From contig CAZGQY010000007.1 in assembly GCA_964528035.1 (NCBI GenBank), positions 1-57,718 on the forward strand: a stretch of DNA of 57,718 nt. The letters are read 5' to 3'. A program made the position numbers and the translations under genes. The notes beneath the pieces are model-generated. The model worked only from the letters and a program-made list of their open reading frames with translations, was not told the DNA's origin and did not search any database. Shown piece after piece: positions 23,820 to 32,915 of this stretch (positions within the stretch are counted from its first letter, which is position 1; the number at the start of each line of letters is the position of its first letter). The stretch is from CAZGQY01 sp964528035 (GTDB lineage: Bacteria; Pseudomonadota; Gammaproteobacteria; Methylococcales; UBA1147).

Positions 23820-23836
23820 TGCACCAATATAGCGCG
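23820..23836 (+). promoter_or_regulatory. NtrC-like half site upstream of nirB
   Basis: TGCACCAATATAGCGCG: the left half equals the NtrC consensus TGCACCA, and the right half is weak. Its centre is about 105 bases before the start site predicted from the sigma-54 motif, a normal distance for an enhancer. One good half only, so the confidence is moderate. Confidence 0.45.
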
Positions 23837-23908
23837 TAAATAGTAGATAAATTTGAAATCCAGCTGATATGATTTATTAAAATACTGAAACATATGCAAA
23901 AATAATTA

Positions 23909-23924
23909 TGGCAGGAATATTGCT
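23909..23924 (+). promoter_or_regulatory. Sigma-54-type promoter of nirBD
   Basis: TGGCAGGAATATTGCT matches the -24/-12 consensus TGGCACG-N4-TTGCW, with GG and GC separated by exactly 10 bases. It is on the nirB strand, 112 bases before its ATG. The remainder of 23626-24035 has no gene. Confidence 0.78.
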
Positions 23925-24035
23925 TAATAGACTAAATTGAATGTCGTTCTGAAATCTTTAAATGATTCCCTATTAAATTGGACGATATGCAAAATTGATG
24001 ATTAGCGAAATAGTTGTTTTATAAGGCAGGGCTCG

Positions 24036-26573
24036 ATGAATAAAAAGAAATTGGTGGTAATAGGTAACGGTATGGTGGGCCATTATTTTCTAGAAGCTAT
24101 GGTTGAAAACCAGGATCTGGCCAAATATGAAATAGCCACATTCTGTGAAGAGCCTAGACCTGCTTACGATCGCGTTCATTTGTCGGAATATTTTAGCGGT
24201 GCGACAGCGAATGATTTATCTCTTGTAAAACCGGGCTTTTTCGAGAATAACGGTATTACTATCTATATCGGTGACCAGGCGGTTAGTATCGATTGTGAAA
24301 AGAAAACAATCCAGTCGGCAAAAGGTCGTGAACTGGGTTTCGATAGATTAGTGATTGCCACCGGTTCTTATCCCTTTGTACCTCCTATTAACGGATTTGA
24401 TCGTGATGGATGCTATGTATACCGAACCATCGATGATCTTGATCGGATTATTGCAGGATCGAAACATAGAAAGGTAGGGGTAGTAGTCGGTGGTGGGCTG
24501 TTAGGACTGGAAGCGGCAAAAGCACTGAAAGATCTTGGTCTGGAGACACATGTTGTAGAATTCTCTCCCCGTTTAATGGCTATGCAGATCGACGAGGGTG
24601 GATCCGATGTATTACGGGGGAAAATCGAAGCATTAGGGGTGTCAGTACATACTTCTAAAAATACCCAGAAAATTACAGCAGGTGAAAGTTGTCAACACAA
24701 GATGATATTTGTTGACGGTGACGCATTGGAGACGGACGTTATAGTCTTCTCGGCAGGAATAAGGCCTCGTGATGATTTAGCTCGAGATACCGGGTTGGAG
24801 GTTGGTGAGCGTGGTGGGATCGTAATTAATGACTACTGTCAAACTTCAGATCCGCACATTTACGCGATTGGTGAGTGCGCCTTATTTAATGGCCAGGTTT
24901 TTGGTTTGGTCGCTCCAGGTTATCAGATGGCGCGTACGGTAGTCAGTCACCTGGCACAAGGTGAAGCAACATTCACAGGTGCCGACATGAGTACTAAATT
25001 GAAACTGCTGGGTGTGGATGTTGCGAGTATCGGTGATGCGCATGGTAAGTTGCCCGGTGCGCTCCGTTATACCTATAGTGATGAAGTGGCAGGGATTTAT
25101 AAAAGCATTGTTGTTGACGAAAATAAAAAATACTTGCTGGGAGCCATATTGGTTGGAAACTCCGAGGAATACGGTACTTTGCTACAGTATGCCCAAAATG
25201 GTATAGAAATCCCCAGGCACCCGGAAACTTTGATTCTGCCCAATCATGGATCGGAAAGTAATATTGGCTTAGGGCCAGATGCATTGCCCGCTTCCGCACA
25301 AATTTGTTCCTGTTTTGACGTTTCGAAACAACAAATATGTAACAGTATAGATTCGGGTTGTCTCGACTTGCCTTCTCTAAAAAGGGAGACGGGTGCCAGT
25401 ACTGGTTGCGGGGGCTGTTTGGCCTTGTTGAAATCACTGCTTGATTCCGAGCTCACAAAGCGGGGAGTACAGGTTAATACCGATATTTGTGAGCACTTTT
25501 CGTATACCCGACAGGATCTTTATAACATCATTCGAGTTGAAAAATTAAAGAATTTTGAAGCTGTGTTGACGAAACATGGTCAAGGGCGGGGTTGTGATAT
25601 CTGCAAGCCCTTGGTGAGTTCGATCCTCGCTTCATATTGGAATGAGTATATTCTTGATAGCCAGCATGTCGGTTTACAGGATACCAATGATCGAGCTTTG
25701 GCGAATATGCAGAAAAATGGCACTTACTCTGTAGTACCGAGGATTCCCGGGGGGGAAATTACCCCTGAGAAATTGATCGCGCTGGGCGCTGTAGGAAAAA
25801 AATATAGTTTATACACCAAAATTACCGGGGGGCAACGAATCGATTTATTTGGCGCACACTATGAGCAACTACCACTAATATGGAGTGAATTAATCGAAGC
25901 CGGGTTTGAGACTGGGCATGCCTATGGTAAAGCTGTGCGCACTGTTAAATCATGTGTAGGAAGCACTTGGTGCCGGTATGGAGTAGAAGACAGTCTTGGA
26001 CTTGCAGTAGAAATAGAAAATAGATACAAGGGATTACGTGCACCTCATAAGCTAAAGTTTGCGGTATCCGGATGTACACGTGAGTGTGCAGAAGCGCAAA
26101 GCAAAGATGTTGGTATCATCGCGACTGAAAACGGCTGGAATCTTTATGTCTGCGGAAATGGTGGTATGAAGCCGCGCCACGCAGATTTATTTGCCACAGA
26201 TCTTGATAAGCTAACACTCATAAAATATATAGATCGGTTTCTAATGTTCTACGTTAGAAGTGCAGATCGTTTGCAGCGAACTTCTGTATGGATGGATAAC
26301 CTGGAAGGCGGGTTGGAATATATTCGCGCTGTAGTCGTGGATGATTCCTTAGGGATTAGTGAAGAACTAGAAGCGCAAATGGCGCAGGTGATTGATGGTT
26401 ATGAGTGCGAATGGAAGGTAACCCTTAATAGCGAGGATCATTTGAAAAAATTTCGTCATTTTGTTAACAGCGATAAAACTGATAGTAACGTAGTTTTTGT
26501 TGAAGAACGTGGGCAGATTAGACCGGCTTCTGAAAATGAGAGAGCTACAAATACAGTTTCTGAGTCGATTTAA
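24036..26573 (+). CDS. nirB: NirB, large subunit of NADH nitrite reductase
   Basis: An 845-residue cytoplasmic enzyme reducing nitrite to ammonia with NADH. In order: FAD-binding VVIGNGMVGHYFLEAM; NADH-binding VGVVVGGGLLGLEAAKAL; a BFD-like [2Fe-2S] domain with C-S-C (QICSCFDVSKQQIC) and TGCGGC; a second BFD-like segment (GRGCDICKP); then ferredoxin-like and siroheme half-domains with the [4Fe-4S]/siroheme ligands C640, C646 (SCVGSTWC) and C680, C684 (SGCTREC). All key cysteines are present. nirD follows. There is no nitrate reductase or nitrite transporter beside it in this window, so nitrate use cannot be judged. The promoter suggests NtrC/sigma-54 control. Confidence 0.96.
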   Translation: MNKKKLVVIGNGMVGHYFLEAMVENQDLAKYEIATFCEEPRPAYDRVHLSEYFSGATANDLSLVKPGFFENNGITIYIGDQAVSIDCEKKTIQSAKGRELGFDRLVIATGSYPFVPPINGFDRDGCYVYRTIDDLDRIIAGSKHRKVGVVVGGGLLGLEAAKALKDLGLETHVVEFSPRLMAMQIDEGGSDVLRGKIEALGVSVHTSKNTQKITAGESCQHKMIFVDGDALETDVIVFSAGIRPRDDLARDTGLEVGERGGIVINDYCQTSDPHIYAIGECALFNGQVFGLVAPGYQMARTVVSHLAQGEATFTGADMSTKLKLLGVDVASIGDAHGKLPGALRYTYSDEVAGIYKSIVVDENKKYLLGAILVGNSEEYGTLLQYAQNGIEIPRHPETLILPNHGSESNIGLGPDALPASAQICSCFDVSKQQICNSIDSGCLDLPSLKRETGASTGCGGCLALLKSLLDSELTKRGVQVNTDICEHFSYTRQDLYNIIRVEKLKNFEAVLTKHGQGRGCDICKPLVSSILASYWNEYILDSQHVGLQDTNDRALANMQKNGTYSVVPRIPGGEITPEKLIALGAVGKKYSLYTKITGGQRIDLFGAHYEQLPLIWSELIEAGFETGHAYGKAVRTVKSCVGSTWCRYGVEDSLGLAVEIENRYKGLRAPHKLKFAVSGCTRECAEAQSKDVGIIATENGWNLYVCGNGGMKPRHADLFATDLDKLTLIKYIDRFLMFYVRSADRLQRTSVWMDNLEGGLEYIRAVVVDDSLGISEELEAQMAQVIDGYECEWKVTLNSEDHLKKFRHFVNSDKTDSNVVFVEERGQIRPASENERATNTVSESI

Positions 26574-26647
26574 AGCCTGGGTAGTGTTTTATAAAATGGT
26601 TCTAATTAGTCGTAAGGTTATTGAGGGTGAGTTGTTTGGTGGAGATT

Positions 26648-26983
26648 ATGGTCACTGATCCAGGTTGGGCAGAGGTCTGCTCAGTGGAGGATTTAGAAAT
26701 CGATGCAGGCGTTTGTGCATTAGTTAACGAATATCAGGTGGCACTTTTTTATTTGCCCCGTGAAAATGGACTTTATGCGATCGATAATTATGACCCAATT
26801 GGAAAAGCGAATGTGTTATCGAGAGGGGTCGTCGGCGACATTGATAATGAACCTGTGGTTGCGTCTCCATTGTACAAGCAGCATTTTAGTTTAACAACCG
26901 GTTGCTGTTTGGAAGACGAGGATGTGCGTGTTGCTGTCTATTCCTGCCGTTTGATTGGTTCGAAGGTTCAGGTTAAGTGCTAG
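26648..26983 (+). CDS. nirD: NirD, small subunit of nitrite reductase
   Basis: A 111-residue protein (starting MVTDPGWAEVCSVEDLEID) of the Rieske-like NirD family, which lacks the cluster-binding residues of true Rieske proteins. The core is VALFYLPRENGLYAIDNYDP, then SPLYKQHFSLTTGCC and VRVAVYSC. It supports NirB. The true start is uncertain: the ATG at 26648 is preceded by GGAG at only three bases, and an in-frame GTG (26639) or TTG (26621) would lengthen it. It lies 74 bases after nirB. Confidence 0.9.
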   Translation: MVTDPGWAEVCSVEDLEIDAGVCALVNEYQVALFYLPRENGLYAIDNYDPIGKANVLSRGVVGDIDNEPVVASPLYKQHFSLTTGCCLEDEDVRVAVYSCRLIGSKVQVKC

Positions 26984-27032
26984 TTTTGATGTTTTCCCTG
27001 TATTGTAATCTTAGTTAGGCGTAGGAGTTATT

Positions 27033-27956
27033 GTGGAATACTGTTTTTCTACCGTCGATGTTTTTACCGATGAAATCTTTGCAGGCGCGCAAATTGCCGT
27101 AATTCCGGATGCGGTAGGTTTAAGTACGGCAACAATGCAAAAAATCGCATGCGAATTTAATTTATCTGAAACCGTTTTTGTATTTCCGAATGCAGAAAAT
27201 GAAAATTCCAGGCGTATGAGAATTTTTTCACCATTGGAAGAGGTGGATTTTGCCGGGCATCCGGTTATCGCGACAGCTTATGTCCTGGCACTGACTGGGC
27301 AAATTGAATTGAAGGCGAAGAATAATTCATTTGTATTGGAACAAAACCACGGGCCTGTGCAAGTCAACATTAGTTCAGACTCCGGGTTACCAAATCTGGT
27401 TCAGTTTAGTCTTAAACCGGAACCTATAGTTGATCGATTTGTTCCGACAGATCAAGAAATTGCTGCTTTTATAGGCTTAAAAAGTAGCGAATTGGAATCA
27501 AAAAAATTTAGACCAATGATGGTGTCCTGCGGGTTACCCTATCTGATTGTACCGTTGTGCTCCTATGAATCTGTTCGGGCTGCAAAATTTAACTATAGTG
27601 AATGGGGTGAAAGTTCAGCTCCAGCGACAGCGGTTCAGGAAGTTTTGTTGTTTTCAAATAAGACGAAATATAAAAATTCTGATTTTCATGGACGACTGCT
27701 GGGGCCAAACATTGGTTTCAAGGAAGACCCGCCCATTGGGTCAGCGATCCCCGCGTTTACCAGCTATTTGTGTACCCAACAGCATACCCGCATAGGAACT
27801 TATACTTTCGCTATTGACCGTGGCACGCAATCCGAACGCCGGAGTTTGCTTCATATTGAAATGGACAATAAAGGTAAAAATAATTTGAAGATTAGAGTGG
27901 GTGGTCAGGCCGTTTTGGTTTCCGAGGGAAAAATCAATATTCCTGATTTAATGTAG
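27033..27956 (+). CDS. PhzF-family isomerase-like protein
   Basis: A 307-residue protein of the PhzF/diaminopimelate-epimerase fold. The N-terminal half has the catalytic glutamate in NLSETVFVFP and the typical FSPLEEVDFAGHPVIATAYVL; the C-terminal half has PCG-like GPNIGFKEDPPIGSAIPAF and LKIRVGGQAVLVSEG. Family members isomerise varied small acids, and no phenazine genes are present, so the substrate is unknown. The start is GTG with AGGAG upstream. It lies 49 bases after nirD, and a 160-bp repeat follows the stop. Confidence 0.88.
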   Translation: MEYCFSTVDVFTDEIFAGAQIAVIPDAVGLSTATMQKIACEFNLSETVFVFPNAENENSRRMRIFSPLEEVDFAGHPVIATAYVLALTGQIELKAKNNSFVLEQNHGPVQVNISSDSGLPNLVQFSLKPEPIVDRFVPTDQEIAAFIGLKSSELESKKFRPMMVSCGLPYLIVPLCSYESVRAAKFNYSEWGESSAPATAVQEVLLFSNKTKYKNSDFHGRLLGPNIGFKEDPPIGSAIPAFTSYLCTQQHTRIGTYTFAIDRGTQSERRSLLHIEMDNKGKNNLKIRVGGQAVLVSEGKINIPDLM

Positions 27957-27961
27957 GTTTA

Positions 27962-28121
27962 GGAGCGAGGTTTTAATAATATGCGAAAGATTGACGCAGG
28001 ATAATTGTTTGTCTTCAAGGCGAAGCAACAGGCGCATAGCAGGGCTACGCAACTGTTGCTACAACGCAGAAGACGGACAATAAGACCAGTCAGGATTCGT
28101 ATATTATAGAATCCTCGCTCC
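27962..28121. mobile_element. 160-bp palindromic MITE, copy 1
   Basis: Begins GGAGCGAGG and ends CCTCGCTCC, with TTA on each side (27959-27961 and 28122-28124) as a 3-bp target duplication. The two halves are nearly complementary along their length, including GTCTTC/GAAGAC and AGCAACAG/CTGTTGCT arms, so it would fold into a long hairpin. It has no gene. It lies between convergent phzF and a glycosyltransferase. The second copy is at 39181-39340. TNA targets occur in some IS5-family elements. Confidence 0.88.
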
Positions 28122-28171
28122 TTAGCAAGGCCAACCTGAATTGTAACCATTGAGTCTGATTTATAGTGGAG

Positions 28172-29152
28172 CTATATACGAAACAGAGCTGCCTGTACTT
28201 CATCCACAGTAATATTGTCTACGGATTCCTTATTTCGCAGTACGATTCGGTGCGCGGCGCGGGGTGATGGGCCGTAGACATCAGGGTTATGTTTACCGAT
28301 TAATGTAACCAGTGGTATATCGGTGGCGCATGCAACGTGTAATGGGCCGGTATTCGCGGATAAAAACTTGCTGCAGTATTTCATCAGTGCGGCAAGTTCC
28401 AGAATTGATGTACGCCCAATCAGGTCAATCGTGTTAGAGCAGTTGGATAAATACTCTTTGGCGATGCGTTGTTCGCCTTTGGTTCCGGTTAATACCAGCT
28501 TGGTATCAGGATGTTGATGTGCAAGACGACGGGCCAAATCTTCATAATTGCTAAATTCCCAGCATTTAGTGTCACCTGCGACGTTTTTTGTCTTGAATAA
28601 TCTTCTGCCACGTCTGGCGACTCGTTGGCAGCCCATATGGCAGCATATCAGGTTATTTGTATCTGGATTTGCGCCCTTTTCGCGCAAAAGTTTTTCGACA
28701 TATTGAAAATGAAGGGGTTGGGGATACAATTGATAGGATTCGGGGTAAGGTAGATCGGGTTCTTCCAGCAGAGTGCGAATGAACTCTATGGGATACATTT
28801 TCATATGCATCGGAGTTGCGTCTCTTTTGTAAATCTCTATATTCTGTAGGGCAGGCGCGATTTTTCTAATATCTTTGTTGTCATGAACGGCTACTGTAAT
28901 GTCATATGATTTAGCCAGACTTTTTATTTTCCAGCGGCTCGGTGAAACATGAATCATGTCAATAGAAGGATTATGCAGCATGACCTCTTTTGAAAGCTCG
29001 GAATAAACGACGATATCAATTGTGGCATTCGGTAAATAATCTCGCAGCATTTGTATTGCTGGAGTTGCAAATAACATGTCTCCAACTCTTTCTGCACCGA
29101 GTAACAGGATAGTGTTGGCATTGCCTAATGAAACCTCTTTGTTGTTTGTCAT
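28172..29152 (-). CDS. Glycosyltransferase family 9, heptosyltransferase-like
   Basis: A 326-residue protein of the GT9 (ADP-heptose:LPS heptosyltransferase) family. The N-terminal domain starts ILLLGAERVGDMLFATPAIQ, and the C-terminal domain has VLTGTKGEQRIAKEYL and the nucleotide-binding LSANTGPLHVACA, followed by VTLIGKHNPDVYGP. It probably adds a sugar to the LPS core. It overlaps the GT4 gene by 4 bases, so the two act together. A lysine/arginine-rich insertion follows CCHMGCQRVARRGRR. The exact acceptor is unknown. Confidence 0.9.
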   Translation of the reverse strand: MTNNKEVSLGNANTILLLGAERVGDMLFATPAIQMLRDYLPNATIDIVVYSELSKEVMLHNPSIDMIHVSPSRWKIKSLAKSYDITVAVHDNKDIRKIAPALQNIEIYKRDATPMHMKMYPIEFIRTLLEEPDLPYPESYQLYPQPLHFQYVEKLLREKGANPDTNNLICCHMGCQRVARRGRRLFKTKNVAGDTKCWEFSNYEDLARRLAHQHPDTKLVLTGTKGEQRIAKEYLSNCSNTIDLIGRTSILELAALMKYCSKFLSANTGPLHVACATDIPLVTLIGKHNPDVYGPSPRAAHRIVLRNKESVDNITVDEVQAALFRI

Positions 29153-30264
29153 ACTGATGATTGATAAATATGTTGTATGCGATCACGAAATACCCGACTG
29201 GAAAATTTTTCACAGACTCGCCGGTAAAGTTGATTTCCGGATATTCTACGTTGCTGCTCTGGAGAATCGTATAGTTTTAGCATGGCCTGGCCAATTGCCT
29301 CGAAATTCGTACAGGGAACCAGCGGCACAGTATCGCCAAGTATTTCTTCAAAGCTGCCGATTCTGGTCGCAATTATTGGTCGCTTTGCAGCCATGGCTTC
29401 TGCGATGACCAGACCGAAACCCTCTGTGATGGATGTGGAAATAAAACAATCAAACGCGCTCATCAAATGCCGTGCGTGATCAATAGAACCAGAAAAAATA
29501 ACCTGATCTGTGATGCCTAGACGAATCGTTTCCTGCTTTAATGTGGATTCCAGGCGTCCTCTGCCTATGATGATCAAAACGGCAGTACTCATTTTGTCAT
29601 GTACTGAATGAAATGCCCGTAACAATGTGATTTGATCTTTTGCTGGCGTCAGGCGAGCAATATTGCCAAAGACAAAGGATTCCGGATCCAGTTTTAGGGT
29701 TTTTCTGGCGGTTAATCTGTAGGTAAGGTTTTTCTCCAGTGCTTCAATATCGATGCAGTTCGGAACACCAATGATGTCTTGGGGTGGTTTAAACCTTAGC
29801 CAGCGCATAATGTCCTGGCGAGTGGTTTCAGAAACACCGATTAATTTGAAATATTGTTTTCTGAATAACAGAAAACTGACAATACGACGACTGAATTTGT
29901 CAAATTGGTGGTTACCATGAATGACGGCTAATACCAGTTTGGGTTGAAAAAACAAGGTGACTAATCCTATTAACTGAGTCGGTTTATAGCGGTGGGTGAC
30001 AATGTGTGTAACTCGATGCTTTTGGCAGATCCGCAGTAATTTTATGATGGCATGAATATTTAAACCCCTGAGATTAGATAATTCGAGGAATATGATTTCA
30101 TCCGCGGGAATCTGGCGAGCAGCTATCGGATCACGCTTGCCTTTTAGAATTACAACGATTTTTTTGAAGAGTTTGTCATCAAAGGCCAGTGTGTATTGAT
30201 TGGCAATTTCAAGTAAACCCTTGGCGTCGTGTCGAATTTCCAGGTATGTATGGGTTTTAGTCAT
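29149..30264 (-). CDS. Glycosyltransferase family 4
   Basis: A 371-residue GT-B fold transferase. The C-terminal domain shows NIARLTPAKDQITLLRAFH, IIGRGRLESTLKQE and the EX7E motif in STSITEGFGLVIAEAMAAKR. The acceptor domain starts THTYLEIRHDAKGLLEIANQ. It is the first gene of a two-gene unit with the GT9 gene. Upstream 30265-30510 has no gene. It likely works in LPS or surface sugar assembly, and the sugar is unknown. Confidence 0.9.
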   Translation of the reverse strand: MTKTHTYLEIRHDAKGLLEIANQYTLAFDDKLFKKIVVILKGKRDPIAARQIPADEIIFLELSNLRGLNIHAIIKLLRICQKHRVTHIVTHRYKPTQLIGLVTLFFQPKLVLAVIHGNHQFDKFSRRIVSFLLFRKQYFKLIGVSETTRQDIMRWLRFKPPQDIIGVPNCIDIEALEKNLTYRLTARKTLKLDPESFVFGNIARLTPAKDQITLLRAFHSVHDKMSTAVLIIIGRGRLESTLKQETIRLGITDQVIFSGSIDHARHLMSAFDCFISTSITEGFGLVIAEAMAAKRPIIATRIGSFEEILGDTVPLVPCTNFEAIGQAMLKLYDSPEQQRRISGNQLYRRVCEKFSSRVFRDRIQHIYQSSV

Positions 30265-30426
30265 ACTTGCTTATTGTTGTCCAGCAATGTTTATTTAAAT
30301 CGATGCTTGATTCGTTCGGAAATGTCAGTATTTTTTCAATGTACCGAGAAAATTCAGGGCCAGATTCTGAATAATGATTCGTGGGCTGCTTCCTGGCCAA
30401 TGCTGGGATATTATAACTGTATTGTC

Positions 30427-30453
30427 ATGCATTGCTATGCATTGCTATGCATG
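30427..30453. repeat. Short 10-bp tandem repeat
   Basis: Two exact copies of ATTGCTATGC (30431-30450) flanked by partial ATGC and ATG units, about 2.7 units in all. It lies in the 246-base space between the GT4 gene and the PAS/GGDEF/EAL gene, upstream of the former. Too short for a CRISPR; probably slippage. Confidence 0.7.
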
Positions 30454-30510
30454 GAGAGCTTATGGATTAGCTTTTGTTATAGTCTGAGTTTGGATGCTGT
30501 GTAGGGATCT

Positions 30511-32838
30511 TCAGCTACTTACGTGTAAAGATTTTGATTGCTTCGGATTACTAATCAATTGTTTGAATTCTTCGGCCGGAACGGGCTTACTGATAAGAAA
30601 GCCCTGAACTTCGTCACAGCGTTGTTCCATCAGGAAAACGAGTTGCTCTTCGGTTTCTATTCCTTCGGCAATGACCGACATATTGAGACTGTGAGCCATG
30701 GCAATGATTGCCGATACCAAACTCGCGTTGTCGGGATTATATGGAATATCGTGAATGAATGAACGGTCAATCTTCAATGTTTGGGCCGGTAGTTCCTTTA
30801 ACCGTGAAAGGGATGAGTATCCCGTACCAAAATCGTCAATGAGTAACTGGATACCTATTTCGTCCAGTTCGTGTAATACATGTTGAACGTCATCCATATC
30901 CGCCATAAAAATACTCTCAGTGAGTTCAAGTGCTACCAGGTTAGGAGGTAATTGAATCTCGTTGAGCATTAGTCGTATAAATCGCAGTAATTCTTTTGCT
31001 CGAAGATTGTACATGGATAAATTTATCGCAATGCGTAAAATATCTATGCCTTCATTTTGCCATTCTTTAGTCTGTCGGATCGCTTCTGCAAAAACCCATT
31101 CTCCAAGTGGTACGATAAGTCCGGTTTCCTCGGCCAGTGGGATAAACTGCAATGGCATAACTATTCCGAGTTCCGGATGTATCCATCGAGCCAATGCTTC
31201 ACAGCCATTAATTTGTCCTGTGAGGAGGTTGAGCGTAGGTTGGTAGTAGAGTTGGAATTCACCATTGTCCAATGCTTTGTGCATATCTGTTGCCATCTGC
31301 ATGCGTTTCATAGCAGTGGCGTTCATTTTCGGCTCGTAGAATAGATAACAATTGGTTCCTCGCCTGGTGGCATGGGTTACCGTGGTGCGTGCATTTTTTA
31401 TTAATTCGTTTGGCTGCAAGCCATCGTCGGGATATGAAACAATGCCAATACTTAATGAAATAAATGCATCGTATCCATTTAAATCAAAAGGTCTGGCGAC
31501 TGATTCAATAATGGATTGTGATATTCGGCTACCGATGCGGATAACTTCGTCTCTGTTTTCTACCGGCTCAACAATGACTGTGAATTCATCTGCTCCCATT
31601 CGGGCAATCGTGTCTGATCCTCGAATGCAGGTGCCTAATTGTTTTGCGACCAGATTCAACAGTAGATCACCCTGATCCTGGCCCAGGGTGTCATTAATTG
31701 ATTTGAATCGGTTGAGATTGATGCAAAGAATCGGAATACGCAGATTTTGACGTGCTGCTTTTTCCAGAGTGTGGGTAAGTCGGTTGACAAACAGAACCCG
31801 GTTGGGAAGTTCGGTGAGTTCATCAAAAAAAGCCAATTGTTGTATGCGCTTTTCAGATTGTTTTTTATCCGCAATATCTGACAATAGGCCGACATAATGA
31901 GTGGTCTGCTTTTTTTTATTTTTTACGCTACTCAGGCTTAGCCATGCAGGGTAAAGTTTGTCCTCCCTACGCTTGCTCCAGATTTCGCCTTGCCAGATTC
32001 CATCGGTTTGCAAAGTATTCCATAGTTTGGTGCGGAATGAATCGATGTCGGGTTTGTGATAAATACACGCAGCGTTTTTTCCTGATACCTGATCGCGACT
32101 TAAACCCGTCAGATCACAAAATGCCCTGTTTACTCTCAAAATACTTCCATGTAGGTCAGTGATCATGATTCCTTCCACACTGTAATCAAATACCGAGGCG
32201 GTGAGTAAAAGTTTTCTTTCGTATTGTTTTTGTTTGCTGATGTCCTGACCAAGCGACAAAATCTGAATCAGTTCCCCTTGTGAATTAAAAGTGGGTTGAT
32301 TGGTCCACATTACCCAGACTTTTGATCCGTCCTGGCGTATATGTTCACAGTCATGTGTGGGGTAGTTTTCGGGTTGATTTTGAATATTTTGGTACAAGCT
32401 GTCCAACTGACGACCGCTGCTTTCAATTTTTGGAACAATGGTATTGATCAGGCTGTTTCCAATTAAAGATTCTGCTGTGAACCCAAAAAAACTTTCTGCG
32501 TAATGGTTAAGGCTGATAATTTGCCCGTTTGGTGCAAAGGACAATAGTATGATGTTGGCATTTTCAACTTGTTTATAAAGCTTGTTTCTGGGAGTAGAGC
32601 GGTTTAAGCGACTAATGAATTTGGGTGGTCTTTTTAATAGAAATATGACAACAAAGAAAATAAGGCAAACACCTGTGTAAATTACTGTCTGTGTTTGATT
32701 TTGCCATAAAATATCGACAGCTTCAGGAAATCTAATAGTGGGATCCAGAATGTATAGTGCGAATAAAAAGGCAACTAATGCTAGCGGTAGAGCTAGTTTT
32801 AAGCGATTCTGGAATCGACGTTGCATTGCTGGGATCAA
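30511..32838 (-). CDS. Membrane PAS-PAS-GGDEF-EAL cyclic-di-GMP protein
   Basis: A 775-residue protein: two membrane spans (about residues 15-29 and 50-68), PAS 1 (about 90-205), PAS 2 (about 212-335), GGDEF and EAL. The cyclase motif is altered to RMGADEF (GGDEF to GADEF), so synthesis may be lost or weak. The EAL domain keeps the full set of phosphodiesterase motifs: EALARW, NLS, LTESIF, DDFGTGYSS, LKIDRSF and EGIETEEQ. It is therefore most likely a c-di-GMP phosphodiesterase, with GADEF perhaps a GTP sensor. It precedes nothing clearly related; cobQ lies upstream on the same strand. Confidence 0.93.
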   Translation of the reverse strand: MIPAMQRRFQNRLKLALPLALVAFLFALYILDPTIRFPEAVDILWQNQTQTVIYTGVCLIFFVVIFLLKRPPKFISRLNRSTPRNKLYKQVENANIILLSFAPNGQIISLNHYAESFFGFTAESLIGNSLINTIVPKIESSGRQLDSLYQNIQNQPENYPTHDCEHIRQDGSKVWVMWTNQPTFNSQGELIQILSLGQDISKQKQYERKLLLTASVFDYSVEGIMITDLHGSILRVNRAFCDLTGLSRDQVSGKNAACIYHKPDIDSFRTKLWNTLQTDGIWQGEIWSKRREDKLYPAWLSLSSVKNKKKQTTHYVGLLSDIADKKQSEKRIQQLAFFDELTELPNRVLFVNRLTHTLEKAARQNLRIPILCINLNRFKSINDTLGQDQGDLLLNLVAKQLGTCIRGSDTIARMGADEFTVIVEPVENRDEVIRIGSRISQSIIESVARPFDLNGYDAFISLSIGIVSYPDDGLQPNELIKNARTTVTHATRRGTNCYLFYEPKMNATAMKRMQMATDMHKALDNGEFQLYYQPTLNLLTGQINGCEALARWIHPELGIVMPLQFIPLAEETGLIVPLGEWVFAEAIRQTKEWQNEGIDILRIAINLSMYNLRAKELLRFIRLMLNEIQLPPNLVALELTESIFMADMDDVQHVLHELDEIGIQLLIDDFGTGYSSLSRLKELPAQTLKIDRSFIHDIPYNPDNASLVSAIIAMAHSLNMSVIAEGIETEEQLVFLMEQRCDEVQGFLISKPVPAEEFKQLISNPKQSKSLHVSS

Positions 32839-32915
32839 GAACTGGTTAACCCAGTGTCTGCTCTCCTACTGTGGCCATTACTGGCGGTAAAAGCTCAGAG
32901 TTTATTTGAGCATTA

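Noticed and set aside
27033..27956. Phenazine synthesis
   Set aside because: A lone PhzF-family gene does not indicate phenazines; no other phz gene is present.
30427..30453. CRISPR-like repeats
   Set aside because: The unit is 10 bases, in direct contact, fewer than three copies, and no cas genes are present.
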